A DNA stretch of 64,000 nucleotides from Hyphomicrobiaceae bacterium (lineage in GTDB: Bacteria; Pseudomonadota; Alphaproteobacteria; Rhizobiales; Methyloligellaceae), in assembly GCA_028066055.1 (NCBI GenBank), contig JALCBY010000006.1:1200-65199 (forward strand). Direction: 5' to 3'. Positions 26,295 through 34,880 of this stretch are shown piece after piece. Each line of letters starts with the position of its first letter. Position 1 is the first letter of the stretch. The notes beneath the pieces are model-generated. The model ran no database searches and was not told the origin of the DNA. It worked only from the letters and a program-made list of their open reading frames with translations. The translations under genes and the position numbers were made by a program.

Positions 26295-26738
26295 TTGGCT
26301 ATTACGGCTACCATCAGACACTGCATTTTGCTTTTTACACTTGCCGTGGCTGCCGCTGTTTTTTTCAGTGGCGATAACGCTCGGGCCGGCTTTGGCAAGC
26401 CGCAACAGGAGTTCGGACAGTCTGGCGATATCCAAGCCGCCAAGCCTGCCATCTACACGGCGAATGCCGCAAATAAGCCCTGCAAGCGCCCCAAAGCTCA
26501 CGCGCACCATGGCTGTCGCGTTTGCCATGAACACATGATCGTCGGGCCCGTTAGCCGGACACGACCGACGCTTCCCGCCTCCAAAACCAAACTGACATCG
26601 GCCAATACGCTCGCCGACCGGCTGGCCCAGGCGGCAGCGCAATCCTCGGCGCGGCTCATCCTCGCCGCCGACGCATTTCAAGTATCGAGACCCGTAGCCG
26701 CAGGTGTGATTGCGCAGACCGCGCGCATCCGGAACTGA
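26295..26738 (+). CDS. Exported hypothetical protein with a CXXCH motif
   Basis: A 147-residue protein starting at TTG 26295, with a run of seven Gs (GGGGGGG) six bases upstream acting as the likely ribosome-binding site; ATG 26226 is an alternative that would give a leader lacking signal-peptide form. The N-terminus (AITATIRHCILLFTLAVAAA and on) is a signal peptide ending near DNARAG. The mature part contains CKRPKAHAHHGCRVCHEHM: CRVCH is a CXXCH pattern, possible covalent haem c or a metal site with the neighbouring His residues. No family recognised. Confidence 0.5.
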   Translation: MAITATIRHCILLFTLAVAAAVFFSGDNARAGFGKPQQEFGQSGDIQAAKPAIYTANAANKPCKRPKAHAHHGCRVCHEHMIVGPVSRTRPTLPASKTKLTSANTLADRLAQAAAQSSARLILAADAFQVSRPVAAGVIAQTARIRN

Positions 26739-26883
26739 TCTTCGATTTCACGTGATTTACGGGCCACGTCGGCCAGTCGGATCGGCTTGATGCTGTGAAT
26801 GCTGGCAGACCAGTGCGTCACACACGCCGGCCCGGAGCAAACAGCCTCCAGCAGTTCAATTGATTTTCAAGGACGACAAGAAC

Positions 26884-27525
26884 ATGAAACCAACTCTTCA
26901 GATCTTCAAAAGCGCCGTTTTCTCGGTGCTCATTGTGTTGGCGGGAATGTCCGCGCCGCCTGGCAAAGCCGTCGCGCAGAGTTTTCTCGGCGACATATTT
27001 GGCGGCGGCGGACCCACCGGACGTCACGTCGTGAGCCTAAAAGTGCAGCAACGGCCGGGTACCATTCTGGTGAGCATCGGCGATCGACGCTTGTATAAAA
27101 TCCTTCCCGGCAACAGGGCCATTTCCTATCCCATCGCCATTCCCAACAATGAGGCGTTCTGGTCGGGCACATTGCCCGTCACGCGAAAAGCCGTGAACCC
27201 AAGCTGGACGCCAACCGCCCAGATGCGCCGGGAAAATCCGAAACTGCCGCCTTTCGTTCCCGGAGGCCATCCGCGTAATCCGATGGGCGTGCGTGCGCTC
27301 TATCTCGGAAGCACGCTCTATCGCATCCACGGAACCGACGCGCCCTGGCTCATCGGCCGTTCGGTTTCGAGGGGCTGCATCCGCATGTACAACGAGGACG
27401 TGATCGACCTCTACAATCGTACAAACGTCGGCACGAAGGTGGTCGTCACCGGAAAGTCGTTCCTCGGAGCGGCATCCTACGTGCAAAGCAACAGCGCACA
27501 ACAGGACGTTTTCTCCACAAACTAG
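26884..27525 (+). CDS. L,D-transpeptidase (YkuD family)
   Basis: A 213-residue exported protein. Residues 1-~32 form a signal peptide (ending GKAVAQ). The YkuD domain holds the catalytic set HGTDAPWLIGRSVSRGCIRM, with His and Cys (in SRGCIRM), and NEDVIDLY right after it. The enzyme would make 3-3 cross-links in peptidoglycan or attach proteins to it, in the periplasm. ATG 26884 is preferred over 26860: it starts the signal peptide and has AAGGA upstream. A perfect 10-bp hairpin follows the stop. Confidence 0.93.
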   Translation: MKPTLQIFKSAVFSVLIVLAGMSAPPGKAVAQSFLGDIFGGGGPTGRHVVSLKVQQRPGTILVSIGDRRLYKILPGNRAISYPIAIPNNEAFWSGTLPVTRKAVNPSWTPTAQMRRENPKLPPFVPGGHPRNPMGVRALYLGSTLYRIHGTDAPWLIGRSVSRGCIRMYNEDVIDLYNRTNVGTKVVVTGKSFLGAASYVQSNSAQQDVFSTN

Positions 27526-27537
27526 GTGCAGGAAGAT

Positions 27538-27562
27538 CGTGCGGGCGCCCACCGCCCGCACG
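27538..27562. terminator. Hairpin between convergent L,D-transpeptidase and proC genes
   Basis: CGTGCGGGCG (27538-27547) pairs perfectly with CGCCCGCACG (27553-27562) around a 5-nt loop, directly after the L,D-transpeptidase stop and 22 bases before the proC stop. There is no T run, so it is a probable transcript end or protective hairpin rather than a classical intrinsic terminator. Confidence 0.55.
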
Positions 27563-27583
27563 GCGCCGTCTGTGGAGGGATAA

Positions 27584-28408
27584 TCAGGACGAGAGTTCGC
27601 GGGAACGCTGCGTTGCAGCCTTGACCGCACGCGAAACCAGTTCCTGCAGTCCTTCGCTGCCCATGAGGATTTTGAGCGCCTCAGCGGTCGTCCCTTTCGG
27701 AGACGTGACATTCTCTCTGAGTATTGATGCTGCTTCGTCTGACTGACGGAGAAGCTCTCCGGCTCCGCTCACGGTTTCACGTGCAAGCTGCCGTGCAAGC
27801 TCCCGGTCGAGACCTGCATCAACGCCGGCCTCTTCCAGGCACTCCGCCATCAGGAAAATGTAAGCCGGCCCGCTGCCCGAAACACCCGTTACGGCGTCCA
27901 GGTGTGCTTCGTCGTCAGTCCATGTGACAACACCTGCCGCCTGCAGCAATCCATCGCAGGCCTCTCTCTGATCATCATTGACGTTCGCACTGGAGTACGC
28001 CACGGAAATTCCACGCCCGACAGCCGCAGGTGTGTTCGGCACTGATCGCACAATGGCAACATCGGATCCCAGATGGCACTCCATCGCCGCCACGGTCTTT
28101 CCGGCAACAATTGAAAGAACCACCGTGTCGGTGCCGAGAGCCGTTTTCAGCGGAGGCAGCACCTCGTCTATCATTTGGGGCTTCACAGCCAGAACCATGA
28201 CGCGCGGCGGCGTGCGCATGTCAGCTAAATTTTCAATGAGATGTACGCCCTTGTCCCGCACCTCGTCGGATAAAATGTCAGGCGCTGCAGGATCGCGAAC
28301 GAACACGGAGTCAGGATCGAGACCACCATCCAGCCACCCCGTGAGAAGCGCGCCACCCATTTTACCGGCGCCTACGAGCAACAGAGGTCCGCCAATTTCC
28401 AGAGTCAT
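27584..28408 (-). CDS. proC: Pyrroline-5-carboxylate reductase
   Basis: A 274-residue ProC. The N-terminal Rossmann loop LLVGAGKMGGALL, LAVKPQMIDEVL, the SVPNTPAAVGRGIS substrate segment and the C-terminal dimerisation motif VSGSGPAYIFLMAE with VTSPKGTTAEAL are all present. It catalyses the last step of proline synthesis, NAD(P)H-dependent reduction of P5C. The start overlaps the stop of the YbjN gene by 4 bases; together with UbiK this trio is conserved in Rhizobiales. Confidence 0.95.
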   Translation of the reverse strand: MTLEIGGPLLLVGAGKMGGALLTGWLDGGLDPDSVFVRDPAAPDILSDEVRDKGVHLIENLADMRTPPRVMVLAVKPQMIDEVLPPLKTALGTDTVVLSIVAGKTVAAMECHLGSDVAIVRSVPNTPAAVGRGISVAYSSANVNDDQREACDGLLQAAGVVTWTDDEAHLDAVTGVSGSGPAYIFLMAECLEEAGVDAGLDRELARQLARETVSGAGELLRQSDEAASILRENVTSPKGTTAEALKILMGSEGLQELVSRAVKAATQRSRELSS

Positions 28409-28902
28409 GCCTGCCCTTCGGTTTCAAACATCGTGGTCTGCAGCGACTGCTCCGCCGACTTGCCCGCCCAGATCACGAACTGGAACGCCTGATAATAGCG
28501 TTCACATGCTTCCACCGCCGCCTGGAGCAGCGCCTCACACTGGGAGATTGTGGGATCGGCGCCGTTGAGCATCAGTCCGTGCCGGAACAGCAGCAGGTTT
28601 TCGTTCCGCCACAAGTCGAAATGTCCGATCCAGAGCTGCTCGTTGATGGACGCCATCAACCGATAGACCTCGCTGAGCCGCGAGTCGGAGACTGTGAGGT
28701 CGAACGCGCACGCCAGATGCAGGGCTTCGAGATCATCGCGCCAGTTAAGCGAAATCTGATAATCGCTCCAGGAACCGCCGACGCACAGGGACAGTTCATC
28801 TTCCGCGCTGCGTTCGAAGGCCCAGTCATGCATGGTCGCAAGTTGCTCGATCAAATCGACCGGGTGACCTCTGCGTTCGTAATTGAGTTCCGTCGACGCC
28901 AT
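28405..28902 (-). CDS. YbjN domain-containing protein
   Basis: A 165-residue protein of the YbjN fold (type III secretion-chaperone-like). RRGHPVDLIEQLATMHDWAFER, LSLCVGGSWSDYQISLNW and SEVYRLMASINEQLWIGHFDLW are typical segments. Related proteins are thought to be regulators or chaperone-like, but the function is not settled. ATG 28902 is used; the frame extends to 29013 over a Cys/Arg-rich, non-conserved stretch. It overlaps proC by 4 bases, so it is translated coupled to it. Confidence 0.85.
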   Translation of the reverse strand: MASTELNYERRGHPVDLIEQLATMHDWAFERSAEDELSLCVGGSWSDYQISLNWRDDLEALHLACAFDLTVSDSRLSEVYRLMASINEQLWIGHFDLWRNENLLLFRHGLMLNGADPTISQCEALLQAAVEACERYYQAFQFVIWAGKSAEQSLQTTMFETEGQA

Positions 28903-29197
28903 GGCTTGCCTTTGTTTCGGGCCTGGCGGGCACAGGACACAACGCGCACGCTCTCGTGCGCGACATCCCCCCAGAGTCCCACTAAATATTGCGCTTCGCG
29001 ATTCGCGAACCACAACTACTGCGACATAACCTTAGGGTTGAATGAGTCGCAAGGAGTCAGGCCGTTTTGTCCACGCCAATTTCCTTGACGGTGTGCGAAA
29101 TAACGATCGTGACGGAGAAAAAACTGTGCCTCGACGGAGGTTGAGCACAAATAATTCCCTAGTACAGCGGCATGAAGCAGCCGGCTCAAGAACCACG

Positions 29198-29497
29198 TTA
29201 CGTGGAAGTGGCCTTCCGCTTTTTGCCCGCCGGCGCATCCGTTCCCAGATTGTCCAGCTGCTCTTCCAGTTCAGCGATCCGCGTTTCAAGGCGCGCATTT
29301 TCCTCTCGCGCTTTTTGCGCCATGGCTTTCATGGCGTCGAATTCCTCGCGCTGCACGACATCCAGATCATTGAGAACCTTTTCGGCCTGCGAGCGGATGA
29401 CATTGTCGATTTCTTTTCGCAACCCTTGCGCGGCTCCGGTCGCGTCCGTCATCATTCTCGCCAGTTCATCGAAAAACCGGTTTGTTGTCTGGGTCAT
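29198..29497 (-). CDS. ubiK: Accessory factor UbiK family protein
   Basis: A 99-residue BMFP-type protein. MTQTTNRFFDELARMMTDAT is the amphipathic N-terminal helix, and the second half is a coiled coil (EEFDAMKAMAQKAREENARL, RIAELEEQL). UbiK assists the aerobic ubiquinone-synthesis complex with UbiJ. It sits 295 bases upstream of ybjN on the same strand and is divergent from the RraA-like gene. The interval 28903-29197 holds no recognisable gene. Confidence 0.9.
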   Translation of the reverse strand: MTQTTNRFFDELARMMTDATGAAQGLRKEIDNVIRSQAEKVLNDLDVVQREEFDAMKAMAQKAREENARLETRIAELEEQLDNLGTDAPAGKKRKATST

Positions 29498-29629
29498 CGA
29501 GTCAAACTCTCTTCTTGCGGGATTTCACTGACTATGGTGCGCTGAACGCACACAATCAAGGCGTTGACCTGCCGCACCAAAACAATTCAAATCAGACCAT
29601 CCTGCCACCAGAGTTCTCAGCTCAGTTCC

Positions 29630-30301
29630 ATGACCAACCCCGATACGCCCCGACCACCCGCGACACTCGTTGATCGTGCAAGCAAACTCGCGACGAGCAC
29701 GCTTGCAAATGCGCTTGATGCTTCCGGCCTCCATAACAATGTCATCGTTCACATCAAAGCGGTCGCTCCCGGTTTCCATTTCGCCGGTCCCGCGGTAACG
29801 GTCAAGGAGACTGTCGGCGCGCACGGCGATTTCTTATCCGATGATTTTCGGGTCGGCGCGATGATCGACGCCGCCTCTCAAGGAGACATCATTGCCGTCG
29901 ACTGTGCAGGAGCAGAAGTTTCGACCTGGGGCGGCATGGCGTCGCTCGCGGCAAAGCTGAAAGGCGTTGCGGGACTTCTCGTGGACGGGGGCGTCCGTGA
30001 TCTCGAGGAGATGATTGAATTCGATTTTCCCGTCTTTGCGCGCCACATGCTCCCAACGACGGGTCGGCTGCGGCTGAAGGTTGAAGAGATTAATGTGCCG
30101 GTTGTCATAGACGGCGTTACCGTTTCTCCCGGGGACATCATTGTCGCTGATGGCACTGGGGCCGTGTGCTTGCCTACCTTACGAGCGGAAGAGGTTCTGG
30201 ACGTTGCGGAGAAGCTGGACCGTGACGACAGGGCGGCGGTCGAGGATCTGCGCGCCGGCCTTACCTTCACCGAGGCCATGGCCAAATATAAGGGCATCTG
30301 A
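29630..30301 (+). CDS. RraA-like protein (HMG/oxaloacetate aldolase-decarboxylase superfamily)
   Basis: A 223-residue protein of the RraA/MenG-like fold. Conserved pieces: TSTLANALDASGL, DIIAVDCAGAEVSTWGGMASLAA (Mg-binding region), GLLVDGGVRDLEEM with the catalytic Arg-Asp, and VTVSPGDIIVADGTGAVCLP. Such proteins are 4-hydroxy-4-methyl-2-oxoglutarate aldolases, oxaloacetate decarboxylases or related enzymes making pyruvate; true RNase E regulators are shorter. The stop overlaps the ATG of a TPP enzyme by one base (TGATG), so the pair is coupled. This suggests successive steps on a 2-oxo acid. Confidence 0.85.
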   Translation: MTNPDTPRPPATLVDRASKLATSTLANALDASGLHNNVIVHIKAVAPGFHFAGPAVTVKETVGAHGDFLSDDFRVGAMIDAASQGDIIAVDCAGAEVSTWGGMASLAAKLKGVAGLLVDGGVRDLEEMIEFDFPVFARHMLPTTGRLRLKVEEINVPVVIDGVTVSPGDIIVADGTGAVCLPTLRAEEVLDVAEKLDRDDRAAVEDLRAGLTFTEAMAKYKGI

Positions 30302-31905
30302 TGAACGTCCACGGTTCGACAACACCCAATCTGGCGAACGTCGTCGTCAGCACACTCAAAAACCTGGGCGTGAAGCGCATCTTCGGCATTCCGGGTGGCG
30401 GCTCAAGTCTCGAACTGATCCAGGCGGCAGGAAATGCGGACGTCGAATTCGTGCTGACGCGCACCGAAACGGCCGCAGCAATCATGGCGGCGGTGACCGG
30501 TGAACTGACCAGTACTCCGGGCGTATTGTTGACCGGCATCGGACCGGGCGCGACCAGCGCAGTCAACGGCATCGCCTATGCGTCCCTCGAAAAAGCGCCT
30601 GTCCTCCTCATCACCGATGGACCCGCTTCGTCGCCGCACCAAGCGCTCGATCAGAACGCTCTCTTCGCACCGATCACCAAATTCCAGGACCGACTGCGTC
30701 CCAACGACGGGCCGGAAGTTATCAGCCGCGCCCTTGAAACTGCCATGACCAGACCCTGGGGACCGGTTCAACTCGATCTGACCGCAGGCGACGCGGTCGC
30801 GCCCGTCAGCGGCGCTGGCGTCGAAGTTTCCGCGCCTGAGCTATCTTCTCTATCCACGGATGCGCTTGAAGCCACACGCAATCTCCTGAACAACGCGAAA
30901 AAGCCAGTGATCATTGCCGGGCTTGAAGCGCGGCACGGCTCCGCTCCCTCGGCACTGCAGACCCTTGCCATCGGGATCGGTTGTCCCGTTCTCACCACTT
31001 ACAAAGCATCAGGCGTATTGCCGGCCTCCCATCCCGGCTTCGCCGGCCACTTCACGGGCGCCGTGGCCGAGTCCCAGGTCATTCACGATGCCGATCTCAT
31101 CGTGCTTTTCGGATTTGACGCCATCGAAATGATCCCCGGGCGCTGGTCGTACCAATGCCCGGTGATCGATCTGCGTATCGCCGAGGCTGCCCCCCTGCCG
31201 GTTACGCCGGATGTCAGCATTTCCGGCGATCTCTCGCAGATGGTCAAAAATCTGATTGATACATTGAAATCAAGCGATTGGACCGATGAGGAAATCTCTT
31301 CGGCACGTGAGGGCATTTCCCGAACCGTCGCACTTGAAGGCTCCGGTCACACGGTCCAGAGCGTCATGGAAGCCGTGTCTGAAATTGTGCCGAAGGATAC
31401 CCGCCTCACCGTCGATGCAGGCGCGCACATGTTTGCCACGCTTGCGTCCTGGCGGGCCGAGGAACCTTTCAGCGTTCTCAAGTCGAACGGTCTGTCGACA
31501 ATGGGCTTCGCCTTGCCCGCCGCGCTGGCATCGTCCCTTGAACATCCGGACCGCCCGGTCGTGGCGGTAACCGGTGACGGCGGCATGATGATGATGCTCG
31601 CGGAACTGACAACGGCCGTGGAGCGCAACGCCAATATCACTATCGTCGTGATCAACGATGCGGCCCTCTCGCTGATCGATATCAAGCAGCAGCGCCAGCA
31701 GTTCCGGTCGAGCGGTGTCCGCTATGCGAACACCGACTTTGCTCGTGCCGCAGAGGGGCTTGGTTGCCGGGCCTGGCGCGTCGAGGAAGGTCATGACTTC
31801 GCCGGTGTCCTGAAAGACGCACTTGCGGGCGGCGGACCCGCATTGATCGATGTCGTCGCCAACCCGGACGGATATGGCGAGCAGTTGGCGCGGCTGCGCG
31901 GCTGA
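30301..31905 (+). CDS. TPP-dependent enzyme, acetolactate synthase-like
   Basis: A 534-residue three-domain TPP enzyme: PYR domain with LGVKRIFGIPGGGSSLELI and the catalytic Glu in LTRTETAAAIMA; central TH3 domain (~195-320); PP domain with the Mg/TPP motif AVTGDGGMMMMLAE ending at the Asn of VVINDAALS. It resembles acetolactate synthase or related carboligases/decarboxylases, but no regulatory small subunit is adjacent, so a role in Val/Ile synthesis is unlikely. It is coupled to the RraA-like gene upstream, suggesting catabolic use on a pyruvate-like or 2-oxo acid. Length is slightly short of IlvB (~570). Confidence 0.87.
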   Translation: MNVHGSTTPNLANVVVSTLKNLGVKRIFGIPGGGSSLELIQAAGNADVEFVLTRTETAAAIMAAVTGELTSTPGVLLTGIGPGATSAVNGIAYASLEKAPVLLITDGPASSPHQALDQNALFAPITKFQDRLRPNDGPEVISRALETAMTRPWGPVQLDLTAGDAVAPVSGAGVEVSAPELSSLSTDALEATRNLLNNAKKPVIIAGLEARHGSAPSALQTLAIGIGCPVLTTYKASGVLPASHPGFAGHFTGAVAESQVIHDADLIVLFGFDAIEMIPGRWSYQCPVIDLRIAEAAPLPVTPDVSISGDLSQMVKNLIDTLKSSDWTDEEISSAREGISRTVALEGSGHTVQSVMEAVSEIVPKDTRLTVDAGAHMFATLASWRAEEPFSVLKSNGLSTMGFALPAALASSLEHPDRPVVAVTGDGGMMMMLAELTTAVERNANITIVVINDAALSLIDIKQQRQQFRSSGVRYANTDFARAAEGLGCRAWRVEEGHDFAGVLKDALAGGGPALIDVVANPDGYGEQLARLRG

Positions 31906-32022
31906 TCGTTCCACGCAACACACCCGGGTCGCACACGCCGTTCACGCGCGTGTTGCTTGACATGGACGCAGCGCTTGGGGAAGGTCCGGCGCACGAACCC
32001 AGACGCGCAAAGAAGAAGCCCC

Positions 32023-32841
32023 ATGCCCCTCTTCGCCGTTCCCTTTCCAGTCGTTGATCCGGTCGCCTTCGAGATCGGCCCTGTTTCCGTACACTGGTAC
32101 GGCCTGGCCTATATGTTTGGTCTGCTCGGCGGCTGGCTTTATGCGCGCAGCCTCTTTGCCAATGCGTCGCTCTGGAACGGACATCCTCCTGCAGGCAAGG
32201 AGATCGCCGACGATTTGCTGTTCTGGACCACGCTCGGCGTCGTCATCGGCGGACGTCTGGGTTATGTGCTTTTCTACGACCCGGCTTACTTCCTGGCGAA
32301 CCCTCAGGACATACCGAAACTCTGGAACGGCGGCATGTCGTTTCACGGCGGACTGGCCGGTGTCTGTCTGGCGGTGTGGCTGTTCGCCCGCGCCAAAAAG
32401 ATCCCGATGCTTTCCATCGCCGACGTTTGCTGCGCGGCCGCACCGTTCGGTCTGTTTTTCGGACGCCTCGCAAATTTCATAAATGGCGAGTTATGGGGGC
32501 GCGTGAGTGATGTGCCCTGGGCCATGGTGTTTCCCGGCGCGGGCTCGGAACCACGTCATCCGAGCCAGCTTTATGAGGCCGCGCTGGAGGGTATCGTACT
32601 GTGGCTGGTCCTGCGGTATTTCACCCATGTCAAAAAGGTGCTGCCCATGCCAGGTTACGTGTCCGGCGTATTCTTCGCAGGTTATGCGATTGCACGCATA
32701 ACGGCTGAAAATTTCCGGATGTTCGACCCGGAACATGCCTTCTCCGTCGGCCTTTTCACACCGGGTATCGTCTATTCACTGCCCATGATCGCCATTGGCG
32801 CCTTCGTCATCTGGCGTGCATATCGACGCGCGGCGGCCTGA
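32023..32841 (+). CDS. lgt: Prolipoprotein diacylglyceryl transferase
   Basis: A 272-residue inner-membrane protein with seven helices. The Lgt signature GRLANFINGELWGR is intact, and the catalytic region HPSQLYEA follows. HGGLAGVCLA before it is also conserved. It transfers diacylglycerol to the lipobox cysteine of prolipoproteins, e.g. the one encoded at 34881. ATG 32023 has AAAGAAGAAG upstream; 31957 would add a soluble leader. First gene of lgt-midA-pgeF. Confidence 0.94.
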   Translation: MPLFAVPFPVVDPVAFEIGPVSVHWYGLAYMFGLLGGWLYARSLFANASLWNGHPPAGKEIADDLLFWTTLGVVIGGRLGYVLFYDPAYFLANPQDIPKLWNGGMSFHGGLAGVCLAVWLFARAKKIPMLSIADVCCAAAPFGLFFGRLANFINGELWGRVSDVPWAMVFPGAGSEPRHPSQLYEAALEGIVLWLVLRYFTHVKKVLPMPGYVSGVFFAGYAIARITAENFRMFDPEHAFSVGLFTPGIVYSLPMIAIGAFVIWRAYRRAAA

Positions 32842-32845
32842 TCTC

Positions 32846-33994
32846 ATGCTTGCCGCAATGTCCGGACAGCGTGACCCAGATACCCTTCTTGCCCGTCTCA
32901 AACGCCGTATTCAGACAGACGGGCCCCTGACCGTCGCCGACTATATGGAAGCGTGCCTCAGCGACCCCGAGTTCGGCTACTACACCACACGCGATCCGTT
33001 CGGCACGCGCGGCGACTTCACAACGGCACCTGAAGTCAGCCAGATATTCGGTGAATTGATCGGGCTCTGGTCCGCCGTTGTCTGGCGGCAGATCGGATCG
33101 CCCAAGCAGGTCGCATTTGTGGAACTCGGACCGGGCCGTGGCACATTGATGGACGATGCCCTGCGTGCGGCAAAAACCGTTCCCGAGTTTCGTCAAGCCT
33201 GTGAGGTCCATCTGGTCGAGACCAGTCCGGTGCTGCAGGACCGGCAGGCCGAACGGCTGGAGAAATCCGGTGCAGAGATCAACTGGTACCGGAGCCTTGC
33301 TGATATTCCCGCCGGCCCGACCATCCTCATCGCCAACGAGTTTCTCGACGCCCTTCCCGTCCGGCAATTCATCAACCGGCAAGGAAACTGGTTTGAGCGT
33401 TACGTCGGACTTTCTGAAAATGGCGAGCTCGAATTCCAGACGGGCGAGGAAGTATCCGGTTCGGACAACGCCATTTCAGAGTGCCTGCGATCGCGTGCCC
33501 ACGACGGCGATGTTGTCGAGTGTCGGCCTTGCATGGATATCCTGGTCGGGCAATTGGCCGAGAGAGCGCAACAGTTTCCTCTGATGGCGCTGTTTATCGA
33601 CTACGGGCATAACGCCAGCGGCCCGGGAGAAACCCTTCAGGCGGTACGTGTCCATGACTTCGCCAATCCGCTGGAAACACCGGGTGAAGCCGACCTCACG
33701 GCCCATGTCGACTTTGGCGAACTTGGTAAGATCGCTGTGCGATGCGGGCTTCGCGCATATGGTCCCATAGCCCAGGGGCACTTTCTGCTTGGCCTTGGCC
33801 TGAAAGAACGGTGCGAGAAACTGATGTCGAACGCAGACCCCTCCATACGGAACAACATAGCATCAGGGGCACAGCGTCTCGCGGACCCGGCACAGATGGG
33901 TGAGCTTTTCAAGGTCATGGCCGTCGGCTCATCCAGCACGGTCCCGCCCGCCTTTCCAAACCAGCACAGCGGAGACAGACGCAATGATCGTTGA
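32846..33994 (+). CDS. SAM-dependent methyltransferase, MidA/NDUFAF7 family
   Basis: A 382-residue class I methyltransferase of the MidA/NDUFAF7 (DUF185) family. PEFGYYTTRDPFGTRGDFTT, APEVSQIFGELIGLW, VELGPGRGTLMDD (SAM loop) and NEFLDALPVRQF are the family's conserved blocks. Mitochondrial NDUFAF7 methylates an arginine of complex I subunit NDUFS2; the bacterial target is not proven. It starts 4 bases after lgt and its stop lies in the pgeF start, so the three genes are tightly coupled. ATG 32858 is an alternative start. Confidence 0.88.
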   Translation: MLAAMSGQRDPDTLLARLKRRIQTDGPLTVADYMEACLSDPEFGYYTTRDPFGTRGDFTTAPEVSQIFGELIGLWSAVVWRQIGSPKQVAFVELGPGRGTLMDDALRAAKTVPEFRQACEVHLVETSPVLQDRQAERLEKSGAEINWYRSLADIPAGPTILIANEFLDALPVRQFINRQGNWFERYVGLSENGELEFQTGEEVSGSDNAISECLRSRAHDGDVVECRPCMDILVGQLAERAQQFPLMALFIDYGHNASGPGETLQAVRVHDFANPLETPGEADLTAHVDFGELGKIAVRCGLRAYGPIAQGHFLLGLGLKERCEKLMSNADPSIRNNIASGAQRLADPAQMGELFKVMAVGSSSTVPPAFPNQHSGDRRNDR

Positions 33995-34751
33995 AAGCTC
34001 GCTCCTTGCGTCTGCTGCAGGACAGCGCCACGGTTTCGGTACACGCAGAGGTGGTGTTTCGGAGGGGATATACGCATCGCTGAACTGCGGCCTCGGATCC
34101 AAAGATGATCGGGCCGACGTGGTGGAAAATCGCTCCCGTCTCGCGCGTCAATTGGGTGCGGCGCCGGAGATGCTCGTCACGCCGTATCAAACCCATTCAA
34201 CGGACGTGACCATCGCAACCCAACCCTGGCAAAGCAAGAACGCACCGCGCGCCGACGCCGTTGTCACAGCGAAGCCTGGCCTCACGATAGCGGTTTCGAC
34301 GGCAGACTGCGTGCCCGTTCTGTTTTCCGAACCCGATGCGAAGATCGTGGGAGCGGCCCACGCCGGTTGGCGGGGTGCACTTGCCGGGATACTCGAGGCC
34401 ACGATCGAATCCATGGAAGCACTAGGTGCAGACCGCTCCCGCATACTTGCTGCAATCGGACCGGCAATTTCACAGGTCAGCTACGAAGTCGGAGAGGAAT
34501 TCGAAGCGACCTTCCTGAAAGCTGACAACGCCAACTCCCGTTTTTTTGCAAGGCGCGACGAAAACGCGCGGCCGTATTTTAACCTGACCGGTTACGTGGA
34601 AGCCCGCCTGCGGTCCGCCGGAGCAGGTGACATCGAGAACCTCAACATCTGCACTTATCGCGAGGAAGACCGGTTTTTCAGCTACCGGCGGTCCTGCCAT
34701 CGCGAAGAAGTTGACTATGGCCGTCAAATCTCTGCCATTTTGATCTCATGA
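33984..34751 (+). CDS. pgeF: Peptidoglycan editing factor PgeF (laccase-domain protein)
   Basis: A 255-residue cytosolic protein with the YfiH/laccase-domain motifs: RHGFGTRRGGVSEGIYASLN, QTHSTDV, STADCVPVLF (Zn-binding Cys), AHAGWRGALAGI, and GPAISQVSYEVGEEF, with CTYREEDRFFSYRRS at the end. PgeF removes L-Ser misincorporated in UDP-MurNAc-tripeptide. It overlaps the methyltransferase gene by 11 bases. The order lgt-midA-pgeF is widespread in alphaproteobacteria. Confidence 0.92.
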   Translation: MIVESSLLASAAGQRHGFGTRRGGVSEGIYASLNCGLGSKDDRADVVENRSRLARQLGAAPEMLVTPYQTHSTDVTIATQPWQSKNAPRADAVVTAKPGLTIAVSTADCVPVLFSEPDAKIVGAAHAGWRGALAGILEATIESMEALGADRSRILAAIGPAISQVSYEVGEEFEATFLKADNANSRFFARRDENARPYFNLTGYVEARLRSAGAGDIENLNICTYREEDRFFSYRRSCHREEVDYGRQISAILIS

Positions 34752-34880
34752 TACTATCGTCGGCAGCACGTTTCCGGGCCGCTGGACGCATTCGCCTATA
34801 CGCTGTACAAATTGTGCGGCGGGGCTGCCGGGGTTGAGCCAACCCATTGAATTGGCGAATGATCCTGGATTAACGACATA

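Noticed and set aside
29042-29545. Plus-strand frame over ubiK and its downstream gap
   Set aside because: Antisense to the convincing UbiK frame. Its translation has no family features.
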